From a candidate division WOR-3 bacterium (lineage in GTDB: Bacteria > Hydrothermota > Hydrothermia > Hydrothermales > JAJRUZ01): a stretch of 64,000 nt of DNA. The notes under the pieces were generated by a model. That model ran no database searches and was not told where the DNA came from. It was given only the letters and a program-made list of their open reading frames with translations. The DNA lies in NCBI GenBank assembly GCA_039803925.1, contig JBDRZL010000003.1, positions 1-64,000 on the forward strand, written 5' to 3'. The stretch's first letter is position 1. The number at the start of each line of letters is the position of its first letter. The position numbers and the translations under genes are program-made. This document shows, in pieces, positions 1 through 8,121 of this stretch.

Positions 1-113
1 CCCTGAACCTCCCTATACTCCTCCCACCAATACCTTGTACAAGATAACACAAAAAATAATAAAATCATTAAACTAACCCTAAAAAAAATTAACACTTTAT
101 AAATTCCTAACAT
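1..113 (-). CDS. Lipoprotein, N-terminal part (runs off the window)
   Basis: Reading leftward from an ATG at 113, preceded by a strong AAGGAGGG ribosome-binding site about five bases away, there is an open frame to the window edge. The first 37 residues contain a basic/hydrophobic leader and then a lipobox ending in V-L-S-C (Cys near residue 24), typical of signal peptidase II substrates. After the Cys the chain is rich in Trp, Tyr, Glu and Arg. The start codon overlaps the end of the upstream broken ORF by 17 bases, so the two were probably co-transcribed. Function cannot be told from this fragment. Confidence 0.6.
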   Translation of the reverse strand, partial: MLGIYKVLIFFRVSLMILLFFVLSCTRYWWEEYREVQ

Positions 114-419
114 ACTTTCCCTCCTTTTCAAATAAACAACTTTTCTTTTCAGAATTTTCTAAATCCACACACCTTGATAAAGATGCACCCATAGAATAAA
201 CAATAACCACAACTTCTATATTAAGGTTATCTTGCCAGTTATTTCCATAATATTCTTTAAGAACATTTTTTATCCTCTCCCCTATCTCATATCCCCATCC
301 TTTCTGACTTTCATAAGGAAATATAATATTCCCTGCCTCCTCATCTATTGAACTTAAAGGATAATCAGCTCTTTTCTTTTATCAATCAGGAAGTTATTTT
401 CAAAATATAAATTGAATTT
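97..419 (-). pseudogene. Broken ORF with hydrolase-like Y-S-M-G-A segment
   Basis: The minus strand has an open frame at 378-97 (93 codons) without ATG, GTG or TTG near its start; in-frame stops lie just upstream at 379-384. A second frame carries plausible coding sequence from 419 to about 365 and then stops, so one frameshift around 365-378 would join the two into one chain. The joined reading contains hydrophobic V-V-V-I-V followed by Y-S-M-G-A-S-L-S-R, which resembles the nucleophile elbow of lipase-type alpha/beta hydrolases, but only about 30 residues follow, so the catalytic Asp and His would be absent. It reads as a truncated remnant upstream of the lipoprotein. The hydrolase assignment is weak. 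Confidence 0.4.
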
Positions 420-441
420 TTAAAAAATGGGGGAGTATAAT
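412..441 (+). promoter_or_regulatory. Predicted sigma70-type promoter of the cytochrome cluster
   Basis: TTGAAT (412-417) and a perfect TATAAT (436-441) are separated by 18 bp. The predicted start of transcription is near 448, giving a leader of about 30 bases that ends in a GGAGGGG ribosome-binding site just before the ATG at 479. It is the only good promoter seen before the long run of overlapping cytochrome genes. Confidence 0.6.
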
Positions 442-478
442 TAAACATAATTAACTAATTTAAATTCTGGAGGGGATT

Positions 479-886
479 ATGAAAAAAATTGACTTTATTA
501 AACTTTTTTTCTGGTTTTTTATTTTTTTCTGGATAATTGTCCTTTTTGGAACTTCTTTAACATATTTAAGCTCAAGGGATGAGAAAAAACCCCTGTGGGT
601 TATTATAGATGAACTAAAAAATTTTCATGAACCAAAAGTAAATTTTTATAAATTAGAGAAACCTATTTTTTTATACTTTAATGGCTCAGAATTTTTTTCT
701 ATCTCAGCTATTTGCACATTCAGAAGGGCTATACTTGAATACAAGGAAAATGAAAATGTTTTATTTTGTCCTGTCCACGGAGAAAAATTTGACCTTAACG
801 GTAATCCTTTAAATAAAAAATTAAAAACACTCAAAAAGTATCAAGTTAGAATAAAGGGAGGAAAAATATATGTCCTTATTGAATAA
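479..886 (+). CDS. Degenerate Rieske-like protein
   Basis: A 135-residue membrane-anchored protein (hydrophobic helix about residues 8-28) with the Rieske fold signature in its C-terminal half. Box II reads C-P-V-H-G, keeping the two usual cluster ligands but with Val in place of the disulfide Cys. Box I reads C-T-F-R-R-A where the family, and the paralog at 14567, has C-T-H-L-G-C, so one histidine ligand and the other disulfide Cys are missing. The N-terminus begins M-K-K-I-D-F and has no twin-arginine motif, unlike the paralog. Its end overlaps the cytochrome b gene by 17 bases. A normal 2Fe-2S Rieske cluster looks unlikely (inference); it may be structural or hold a different centre. The ribosome-binding site GGAGGGG fixes the start. 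Confidence 0.75.
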   Translation: MKKIDFIKLFFWFFIFFWIIVLFGTSLTYLSSRDEKKPLWVIIDELKNFHEPKVNFYKLEKPIFLYFNGSEFFSISAICTFRRAILEYKENENVLFCPVHGEKFDLNGNPLNKKLKTLKKYQVRIKGGKIYVLIE

Positions 887-1958
887 AATACTTGAGTTTC
901 TTGAGAAAAGAATTTCCCTCAATGAGCTTGTATCATTTATAACTTCCTTCGGAATTTTCTATACACCCCTTCCCCACGATAAACCTGTTAAAGAAGCAAT
1001 AAAAGACGCAATGGAAACTCCTTCTCCATCATATACAAGATGGCCATATCTTCTCGGAATTCTAACTTTTATCTTATTTATCTTCTGTGTAGTATCAGGA
1101 ACTATGCTCCTTTTTTATTACATTCCATCAAAGGAAAATGCATACTCTTCCACTGTGGATACAATAATAAATAAACCCTTTGGCTTTTTCATATTTAATT
1201 TCCATTACTTTTCAAGCATAACACTACTTGTTATACTTATCTTCCGCCTTATAAGATTTATTTATCATAAAGTCTTCTCCCCACCCAGGGAATTTTTCTG
1301 GATTTTAGCATACCTTCTTTTTCTTTTGATTGTGTTTGAGTATATTACAGGAATTTCCTTACCAATGGACGGAAGCTCAGGATTTATGAGTTATAGAATT
1401 TATGAAATAATTTCACCAATACCAATTATCGGGAGCCTTTATAAAATTTTTCTATTTGCAGGCGAACTTTCAGATTTTTTCCTTTTAAGAAGCTACATTT
1501 TTCACATAATTATCTTACCTTTTTTTATTTTTTTCCTTTTCTATCTACATTTTCTTTCTGTAAGAAAACTGGGTTTATCAGATGGTTACTTTAGGGGCGA
1601 TAAAGTTTTCCCTGGATACTTTTTTGAAATTTTAATAATAGTGTTCCTTGCTTTTGCTATAATTTTCACACTCAGCAACATTTTCCCGAGAAAAATCTCA
1701 GAACCTTTTGTTCCTTATAAAAACTATGTAAATTATAAAGTTCCCTTCTTTTTACTGTTTTTTGATTTTCTGAGAACAAACCTTAACCAGATTTCTTATT
1801 CAATTTTATCCTTTATCCTTATTATTTTTCCATTCTTTCTCCCTTGGATTGATAGAACCCCACCAATTCCCCTCATAAAGAAACCACTTACATTTTTTCT
1901 TTATATCTTCTTTTTCAGTGTATTAATTTTTATATCCCTTTTAGAATTCCTGAAATGA
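870..1958 (+). CDS. Divergent cytochrome b (b6/IV-type) lacking a heme bH ligand and PEWY
   Basis: A 362-residue polytopic protein homologous along its length to the cytochrome b at 15014; both share the segment around Y-Y-I-P-S and the closing I-D-R-x-P. Helix D keeps both histidines at the 15-residue spacing seen in b6-type proteins. In helix B the first His is kept (N-F-H-Y-F-S), but the position 14 residues later, His in the paralog, is Arg (I-F-R-L-I-R). The PEWY tetrapeptide of the quinol oxidation site aligns with K-V-P-F. These are residues on which the Q cycle depends, so this subunit probably binds one b heme or binds the second differently (inference). Its ends overlap both the Rieske-like gene and the 9-heme gene. 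Confidence 0.8.
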   Translation: MSLLNKILEFLEKRISLNELVSFITSFGIFYTPLPHDKPVKEAIKDAMETPSPSYTRWPYLLGILTFILFIFCVVSGTMLLFYYIPSKENAYSSTVDTIINKPFGFFIFNFHYFSSITLLVILIFRLIRFIYHKVFSPPREFFWILAYLLFLLIVFEYITGISLPMDGSSGFMSYRIYEIISPIPIIGSLYKIFLFAGELSDFFLLRSYIFHIIILPFFIFFLFYLHFLSVRKLGLSDGYFRGDKVFPGYFFEILIIVFLAFAIIFTLSNIFPRKISEPFVPYKNYVNYKVPFFLLFFDFLRTNLNQISYSILSFILIIFPFFLPWIDRTPPIPLIKKPLTFFLYIFFFSVLIFISLLEFLK

Positions 1959-3082
1959 AAGGAATAATAATTTATTTATCATTCTTATCACAGATAGATT
2001 CAACAGGTTGCTTTTTGTGCCACAGTGAAATAAGACTTAACTACACAAAGAGCATTCACTATTATGAGAATGTCTACTGTTCTGATTGCCATGGTGGAAA
2101 TGAAAAATCCCTTGACATAAAAAAAGCCCATTCAGGGAATTTTAAAGGCAAATTCTCAAAAAAAGAAATTTTAAATTTATGCTCTAAATGTCATTCCTCA
2201 GCAGAAAAAATGGCTCCCTACGGCATAACCTTTGATCAATTTGAACTTTATATGCTTTCCGCTCACGGGAAATCTTTAAATAAAAAGAATAACATTCCTG
2301 TCTGCTCCGATTGTCACAATTACCATAATGTTTACAAAGCAAATGATATAAATTCTCCTGTAAATAAATCAAAGGTCTCATATTTATGCGGAAATTGTCA
2401 CAAAAAAGAATTTGAAGAATATTCTAAAAGCATACATTTTGAATATGTTAGAAGAGGAATAAAAGACTCTCCCACATGTCCTGATTGCCATGGTTCCCAT
2501 GGAGCCTATCCACCAGGTTTCAGAGATATTGATAAAATTTGTGGTAAGTGTCATGAAAATGTAAGAGCAAATTTTTTGAAAAGTCCCCATTATAAGGTAT
2601 TTGTTGAGATAAAAATTAAAGAATGCGAAGTATGTCATGGAAATCACAATATAGTCAAAGCCGATCTTACCACTTGGGATAAAAGCTGTATAAACTGTCA
2701 CGAAAAAGATAATAGTTCCTTAAAATTAAAAGAAGAGATCAAAACACTTCTTATTGAAACTGAAAATTCCTATAAAGATGCAACTGAATGGATCTCAAAA
2801 ATAGAAAAAATTCCTCTTGAAACAAAGGATTTAAAGGAAAGAATTAATGATGCAAATAATTCTCTTGCAGAAGAAATAGGTATTCTTCATACATTAAATA
2901 TTGAAAGAATAAAGGAAACCTATCTTCAATACAAGGGAGTTTATGACGATGTAAAACATGAAGCAATAAATAAATATAAACTGTTCCAGACAAGATACAT
3001 AATAATACCTGTTTTATGGATTTTAATTATAGTTACAGTTTTTTTAATTTTTGAATTCAAAAGGAGAGTAGAAAAAGCATGA
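1955..3082 (+). CDS. Nine-heme c-type cytochrome with C-terminal membrane anchor
   Basis: The 375-residue protein has nine CxxCH motifs, the first at residue 19 right after a very short hydrophobic leader. The heme part ends near residue 250; a helical, probably coiled-coil stretch then leads to a transmembrane helix at about 348-368 with a basic cytoplasmic tail. The layout (heme head, helical stalk, C-terminal anchor) matches the pentaheme protein at 16063, which sits in the same position after the intact cytochrome b. It is therefore probably the cytochrome c1/f replacement of the degenerate bc-like complex (inference). The start overlaps the preceding stop as ATGA, and its own stop overlaps the next start. 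No match to a named enzyme family is evident. Confidence 0.85.
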   Translation: MKGIIIYLSFLSQIDSTGCFLCHSEIRLNYTKSIHYYENVYCSDCHGGNEKSLDIKKAHSGNFKGKFSKKEILNLCSKCHSSAEKMAPYGITFDQFELYMLSAHGKSLNKKNNIPVCSDCHNYHNVYKANDINSPVNKSKVSYLCGNCHKKEFEEYSKSIHFEYVRRGIKDSPTCPDCHGSHGAYPPGFRDIDKICGKCHENVRANFLKSPHYKVFVEIKIKECEVCHGNHNIVKADLTTWDKSCINCHEKDNSSLKLKEEIKTLLIETENSYKDATEWISKIEKIPLETKDLKERINDANNSLAEEIGILHTLNIERIKETYLQYKGVYDDVKHEAINKYKLFQTRYIIIPVLWILIIVTVFLIFEFKRRVEKA

Positions 3083-4728
3083 GAAAAGTCTACATAATAA
3101 TCTTTTTTTCTTTCCTTACCTTCACAATTTTTATAATTTTTATAATTTTTTCATTTCAAATTACCTCCCATCCTAATTTTTGTGGTTCCTGTCATTATAT
3201 GAGACCTTACTTTGAATCCTGGAAAACATCATCCCATAATGGCATTCCATGCGTTGAATGTCACATTCCCCCTGGTATAACTTCTGAATTTAGAAAAAAA
3301 TATGAAGCCCTTGCAATGGTTGTAAGGTATTTTACAGGAACTTATAGCACAAATCCATGGGCTGAAATTGAAGATGCTGCCTGTTTAAAGTGTCATGAAA
3401 AGAGACTTTTATACGGGAAGGTGTATTTTAAAAATATTCTTTTTGACCATCAACCCCACTTGACAATGCTAAGGAGGGGGAAAAAATTGAAATGCACCTC
3501 CTGCCACTCTCAGATTGTTCAGGGAGCACATATAAAAGTTACTGAAAGCACATGTTTTATATGCCACTTCAAGGGAACAGAACTGGGGAAAGGAACAGCA
3601 AAATGCACAATGTGTCATGGTATGCCAAGAAAAAAAATAGAAATCGCCTCTTTTACATTTGATCACTCCGATGTTGAAAAATACAGTATGGATTGCCTCT
3701 TATGCCATGCTCATTCTGTTGAAGGATCTGGCTCAGTTCCTGAAGAAAGATGTTTTACATGTCATAATGAACCAGCAAGAATATCGGAGTATAAAAACAA
3801 TGAAAAAATACACGAAATTCATGTCACTATACATAAGGTGGAGTGTTTAAACTGTCATCAGGAAATTTATCATGGAAAACCAAGGGAAATAGAAGAGGTA
3901 ATAAAAACTCCATGCTCCACATGCCATTTGGAGGGACATACCCCGCAGAAAGACCTTTATATGGGAATTGGAGGAAAAGGTGTAGAACCAACTCCTTCAG
4001 TTATGTTTCTTTCAGGTGTAAGATGTGAGGGATGCCATATAATAGATAAAGAAGGGAAAATAAAAAAATCAGGTCCTTTTTCCTGTATGAACTGTCATGG
4101 TGCTTCCTACTACAGAATCTACAATTCCTGGAAAGAAAATATTGAAAAAAGAATAAAGGAGACTGAGAAAATCATAGATGAAGCAAAAAGTAAATTGAAG
4201 GACTCAGAATATTTAGAAAATGCTGAATATAATCTCAAACTTGTAAAAGAAGGAGGTGGTTTGCACAATGTTTTGTATTCTGAAAAATTATTGAAAAAAG
4301 CAGTTGATTTTATTAATGAAGGTTTAAAGGAAAAAGGAATTAGCCTTTATAAAACTGAAACTTTTCTTATAACAGAAGCAATAATTGAATGCACAAGATG
4401 CCACTACGGAGTTGAAAGGAAAATAAGCATCTTTGATGGAAAAACTTTCTCTCACTATATACATATTTTAAATAAAATAGAATGCAATAACTGCCACAAA
4501 GAAAATAAGGAAGAAAAACCACACATGATAACCCTTTTGAAAGAAAAAAAAGACTGTTTGCCCTGCCATCATAAAGAGAATATAAAAAAAGATTGTATTA
4601 CCTGTCATGGTAAAGAAATAAACTCCTACCACAACATCCATGTAAAGGAAATGGAGTTAAAATGTAATGAGTGCCATGGTAAAAATCTTTTAATAAAAGA
4701 AGATACCTGTTCACAGTGTCACTCTTAA
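3079..4728 (+). CDS. Eighteen-heme cytochrome with NapC/NrfH-type N-terminus
   Basis: The 549-residue protein has an N-terminal membrane anchor (about residues 5-26) followed by C-G-S-C-H-Y-M at residue 35. This CxxCHxM first heme is typical of NapC/NrfH quinol dehydrogenases, where the Met can ligate heme 1. Seventeen further CxxCH motifs follow, 18 in all. Between hemes 12 and 13 lies a charged helical insert of roughly 90 residues containing G-G-G-L-H-N, a helix-hairpin type seen in other multiheme proteins. It probably takes electrons from quinol or a cytochrome b and carries them along a periplasmic wire (inference). It is paralogous in layout to the protein at 8118. It overlaps its neighbours at both ends, indicating translational coupling. 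Confidence 0.85.
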   Translation: MRKVYIIIFFSFLTFTIFIIFIIFSFQITSHPNFCGSCHYMRPYFESWKTSSHNGIPCVECHIPPGITSEFRKKYEALAMVVRYFTGTYSTNPWAEIEDAACLKCHEKRLLYGKVYFKNILFDHQPHLTMLRRGKKLKCTSCHSQIVQGAHIKVTESTCFICHFKGTELGKGTAKCTMCHGMPRKKIEIASFTFDHSDVEKYSMDCLLCHAHSVEGSGSVPEERCFTCHNEPARISEYKNNEKIHEIHVTIHKVECLNCHQEIYHGKPREIEEVIKTPCSTCHLEGHTPQKDLYMGIGGKGVEPTPSVMFLSGVRCEGCHIIDKEGKIKKSGPFSCMNCHGASYYRIYNSWKENIEKRIKETEKIIDEAKSKLKDSEYLENAEYNLKLVKEGGGLHNVLYSEKLLKKAVDFINEGLKEKGISLYKTETFLITEAIIECTRCHYGVERKISIFDGKTFSHYIHILNKIECNNCHKENKEEKPHMITLLKEKKDCLPCHHKENIKKDCITCHGKEINSYHNIHVKEMELKCNECHGKNLLIKEDTCSQCHS

Positions 4729-5600
4729 TTTTAATTTTTTCTATAAACTGTTTAGACTGCCACCTTAAAAGCATTTATGATTCCCTTATGCAATCTCCCC
4801 ATAGAATTTTAAATTGTCTTGACTGCCATATATCCTTTGATAAATATCCGCATCCAGAAAAAGATAAAATTTGTGAAAATTGTCACACAGATGTTGTTGT
4901 GTTTTTCTACAGAAGTGACCATTTTGAACATCTTAATTGCTATTCCTGTCACGGAAGTCACAAAACTTTATCATTTAAAATTTACGGCTCTAAAATCATA
5001 ATTTCAGAAAAATGTTCAACCTGTCACTTGAAAGAGGGAGATGATTACAAAAAAAGTATCCACTTTTTATCTCTTAAAAAAGGCATAGAGGATGCACCAT
5101 CCTGCATTGATTGTCATTCAGAGCATTATATTTTATCCCCCTTAAAAAAAGAATCACCTGTTTACTACAAAAATGTTCCAAAAACATGTGCTAACTGTCA
5201 TGAAAATAAAGCCATAACCGAAAAATATGGATTACCACCTAGAAGATTTTCAACCTACCTAAAAAGTTATCACGGTCTTTATTTAGAGGAAGGCATTTTA
5301 AAATCTGCCAATTGTGCTTCCTGTCATGGAAATCACCTGATTTTACCAGCGGAGGACGAAAAAAGTCCGATACACCCCTTAAACCTTCCAAAAACCTGCG
5401 GAAAATGTCACCCTGTTGCAGATATAAAATTTACACAGGGTAAAATCCATGTGGAAGCCAAAAGAGAAATAGCACCCTATGTTTACGCAGTCAGATTATT
5501 TTATACAATTTTTATTTCAATTCTTGTTTTTGGTTTTATTATGCATATAATTTTTGATATTATAAGATACAGAAAAAAAAGGAGGGAAAATGAAAAATAA
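4716..5600 (+). CDS. Nine-heme c-type cytochrome, membrane anchored
   Basis: The 294-residue protein carries nine CxxCH motifs and a C-terminal transmembrane helix (about residues 258-280) with a basic tail. The leader is only about ten residues long (M-S-L-L-I-L-I-F-S) before the first heme motif. The last five heme segments (S-C-I-D-C-H, T-C-A-N-C-H, N-C-A-S-C-H, T-C-G-K-C-H with their K-S-Y-H-G and K-I-H-V spacers) closely resemble those of the proteins at 6255 and 10051, so the three share a domain. The gene begins inside the end of the 18-heme gene and ends inside the start of a cytochrome b gene. It is probably the periplasmic electron acceptor of that cytochrome b (inference, supported by the fusion at 10051). 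Confidence 0.85.
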   Translation: MSLLILIFSINCLDCHLKSIYDSLMQSPHRILNCLDCHISFDKYPHPEKDKICENCHTDVVVFFYRSDHFEHLNCYSCHGSHKTLSFKIYGSKIIISEKCSTCHLKEGDDYKKSIHFLSLKKGIEDAPSCIDCHSEHYILSPLKKESPVYYKNVPKTCANCHENKAITEKYGLPPRRFSTYLKSYHGLYLEEGILKSANCASCHGNHLILPAEDEKSPIHPLNLPKTCGKCHPVADIKFTQGKIHVEAKREIAPYVYAVRLFYTIFISILVFGFIMHIIFDIIRYRKKRRENEK

Positions 5601-6258
5601 AATATTAAGATTTTCAAGGTCATGGAGAGTTCAGCATATGCTTTTAATGATAAGCGTTTTATTACTCATTCTTTCAGGTTTTTCCCTAAAATATTCCCAT
5701 ACCACTTTCGGTAAAATACTGATTTTTCTTGAAGGAGGATTTGAAGCAAGGGGAGCACTTCACAGAATGTCAGCTTTTTTATTAATTTTTACAACAATAT
5801 ATCATTTTATTTACATACTTTTTACAAAAGAAGGCAGAAAGGAATTTAAATTGCTTTTACCATGCAAAAAGGATTTTAAAGATTTCATTGATAGTATTTT
5901 ATATGATATAGGAAAAACAGATAAAAAACCCGAATTTGATAGGTATTCCTACAAAGAAAAAATGCAATACTGGGTAATTTCCCTTTTAATACTTATAATG
6001 GTTCTTTCTGGTATAATTCTTATTTTTCACAACTACTTCTTTATCATTTTTCCAAAATGGATTATCGACTTTTCCCTTTCCCTTCATTCATGGACTGCTA
6101 CAATTGTTATAATATTTTTAATTTTGTGGCATTTTTATATAGTCCATCTTTCACCTTCAAATTTTCCTATAAACTTTTCCTTCTGGGATGGTTATGTAGA
6201 CGAAGACTGGTTAAAAGAAAATCATTATTTAGAATATAAAAAGATAAAGGAGAAATGA
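5590..6258 (+). CDS. Membrane cytochrome b (FdnI/HydC-like four-helix type)
   Basis: The 222-residue protein has four predicted membrane helices and histidines in the pattern of di-heme cytochrome b subunits of formate dehydrogenases and hydrogenases: V-Q-H in helix 1, A-L-H-R and I-Y-H in helix 2, S-L-H and L-W-H-F-Y in the last helix. Such subunits pass electrons between the quinone pool and a periplasmic partner. The partner here is presumably the nine-heme protein at 4716, with which the gene overlaps by 11 bases. It is paralogous to 7264 and to the C-terminal third of 10051, sharing the loop L-F-T-K-E-G-R. The direction of electron flow cannot be told. Confidence 0.8.
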   Translation: MKNKILRFSRSWRVQHMLLMISVLLLILSGFSLKYSHTTFGKILIFLEGGFEARGALHRMSAFLLIFTTIYHFIYILFTKEGRKEFKLLLPCKKDFKDFIDSILYDIGKTDKKPEFDRYSYKEKMQYWVISLLILIMVLSGIILIFHNYFFIIFPKWIIDFSLSLHSWTATIVIIFLILWHFYIVHLSPSNFPINFSFWDGYVDEDWLKENHYLEYKKIKEK

Positions 6259-7274
6259 GCTTAATTTTAGTTTTTATTTTTATTTTACAGGCACCTTTAG
6301 AAGAAGATAGAAGGTGTCTTTTATGTCACGGTAAAAAAGATTTTGGAATTGTTGAGGAAGGTAAATTTAAAAGTCTATATGTAAGTTATGAAGAACTTAA
6401 AAATTCTGTCCATAAAAAATTTTTATGTCAACAATGTCACAATGATGTTAGAGTAATACCTCACCTTATAAAACCAAAAAAAATTCACTGTTTGCAATGT
6501 CATTTTGAAGGAAATGTTGTTGGAGCACCCACTGAGAAAAAACCTGAAAAATATAAAGAAAGTATTCATGAAAAGGGAAAAAGGGAAGGAAAAAAAGTCC
6601 CTGAATGTATGGATTGCCACGGAATTCACAATGTAAGAGCACCTGAAGATAGCCTTTCAAGTGTATATAAAAAGAATGTTCCCTCAACATGCGGAGAATG
6701 TCATATGAATCAAAGGGAAGAATATGAAACATCAATTCACTGGCAGGGTATAAAGAAAGGGATAATTGGATCTGCTGTTTGTAATGATTGTCATAGAGAA
6801 CATGATGTTTTGCCACCTGAGGATCCGAGGTCAAGTTTAAATCCAAAGAATGTTATAAAAACCTGTGAGAAATGCCACGCAAATGTTGAGTTAATGAAAA
6901 AAACCGGTGTACCTGTAAAACAGGTAGAAGCTTACAAGGAAAGTTTTCATGGGATTGCCCTTGAGTTTGGTGTTTTAAAAGCTGCAAACTGCACTTCCTG
7001 CCATGAACACCACAAAATTTTACCTCAAAGAGACCCCAGATCTCCAATTCATCCTGACAATTTACCCAAAACATGTAGCAAGTGTCACCCCAATGCTTCA
7101 CAGAATGTAGCAAAAGGAAGAATTCATGTTTTACCTCAAGAAAAGGAATCAGGTATTATATTTTATGTTTATAACTTTTTTAAAATCTTTACCTTTCTTG
7201 TTATAACAGGTCTTATAATCCACATATTACTTGACCTCTATGGTAGATTAAGGAGGAGAAAGCATGGAGAATAA
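6255..7274 (+). CDS. Nine-heme c-type cytochrome, membrane anchored (paralog of 4716)
   Basis: The 339-residue protein has nine CxxCH motifs, a short leader (residues 1-12, no basic n-region) and a C-terminal transmembrane helix (about 303-325) ending in R-R-R-K-H. The spacing of hemes 4-9 and motifs such as V-P-S-T-C-G-E-C-H and D-P-R-S-P-I-H-P repeat those in 4716 and 10051. The start overlaps the preceding cytochrome b stop (ATGA) and the end overlaps the following cytochrome b start, so 6255 and 7264 form a second nine-heme/cytochrome b pair copied from the first or from a common ancestor (inference). Confidence 0.85.
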   Translation: MSLILVFIFILQAPLEEDRRCLLCHGKKDFGIVEEGKFKSLYVSYEELKNSVHKKFLCQQCHNDVRVIPHLIKPKKIHCLQCHFEGNVVGAPTEKKPEKYKESIHEKGKREGKKVPECMDCHGIHNVRAPEDSLSSVYKKNVPSTCGECHMNQREEYETSIHWQGIKKGIIGSAVCNDCHREHDVLPPEDPRSSLNPKNVIKTCEKCHANVELMKKTGVPVKQVEAYKESFHGIALEFGVLKAANCTSCHEHHKILPQRDPRSPIHPDNLPKTCSKCHPNASQNVAKGRIHVLPQEKESGIIFYVYNFFKIFTFLVITGLIIHILLDLYGRLRRRKHGE

Positions 7275-8121
7275 AGAATTAGAGGAAAAATTTATTGAAG
7301 AAATTGAAAAGGAAGAAAAAATTGAAATAGATGAAAAATTGAAGGAAAAAATAAAAAGGGAAATCAAGGAAAAATATAAAAAAGAGTTTGAAAGGTTAAA
7401 AAAGGAAAAAGAAAAAAAAGAAAAGGAAGAAAAGATAAAAGAAGAATATTTTATAAGATTCAGCTTAAATGTAAGACTTCAGCACTTATTTCTTGCTATT
7501 GGTGTTTTGATTCTTATATTTACAGGTCTACCTATAAAGTTTCATGAAGCAGGATGGGCCAAGATGTTCCTTAAAATAATGGGTGGAATACAGGTATCAA
7601 GGTTGCTTCATAGAATAGGAGCAAGTATACTTATTTTCGTTTCCTTCTGGCATATTTTCTACATTCTTTTTACAAAAGAAGGCAGAAGGGAATTCTGGGA
7701 ACTTTTACCCAGAATAAAAGATTTTAAAGATTTCTTCCAGAACATTAAATATTTTCTTGGACTTAAAGGGGAAAAACCAAAATTCGGAAGATTTTCATAT
7801 GTGGAAAAATTTGATTACTGGGCTGTTTACTGGGGTATGGTGATAATGGTTTCTACTGGTTCTATTCTGTGGTTTCATAACTTTTTTATTGGTATTCTTC
7901 CAAAATTTGTAATAGATATTGCAAAAGAAGCACATTCAGATGAAGCAATGCTTGCAACTCTTGCCATTGTTATATGGCACTGGTATAATGCCCATTTTAA
8001 CCCTGAGGTATTTCCCTTCAATCCCACCATTTTTACAGGAAAAATTTCAAAAGAGAGAATGCTAAAAGAACATCCCCTTGAATACGAAAGAATAATGAAG
8101 GAAAAAGAAAACAAAAAATGA
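7264..8121 (+). CDS. Membrane cytochrome b with charged N-terminal coiled coil
   Basis: Residues 1-60 of this 285-residue protein are almost entirely Lys, Glu and Ile and form a predicted cytoplasmic helix or coiled coil absent from the paralog at 5590. Residues about 65-270 form the four-helix cytochrome b module with the same histidine pattern: L-Q-H, L-L-H-R, F-W-H, E-A-H and I-W-H-W-Y. It pairs with the nine-heme gene at 6255 (11-base overlap) and its stop overlaps the start of the second 18-heme gene. It probably transfers electrons between quinone and the nine-heme partner (inference). The N-terminal extension could dock a cytoplasmic partner, but no such partner is evident here. Confidence 0.8.
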   Translation: MENKELEEKFIEEIEKEEKIEIDEKLKEKIKREIKEKYKKEFERLKKEKEKKEKEEKIKEEYFIRFSLNVRLQHLFLAIGVLILIFTGLPIKFHEAGWAKMFLKIMGGIQVSRLLHRIGASILIFVSFWHIFYILFTKEGRREFWELLPRIKDFKDFFQNIKYFLGLKGEKPKFGRFSYVEKFDYWAVYWGMVIMVSTGSILWFHNFFIGILPKFVIDIAKEAHSDEAMLATLAIVIWHWYNAHFNPEVFPFNPTIFTGKISKERMLKEHPLEYERIMKEKENKK

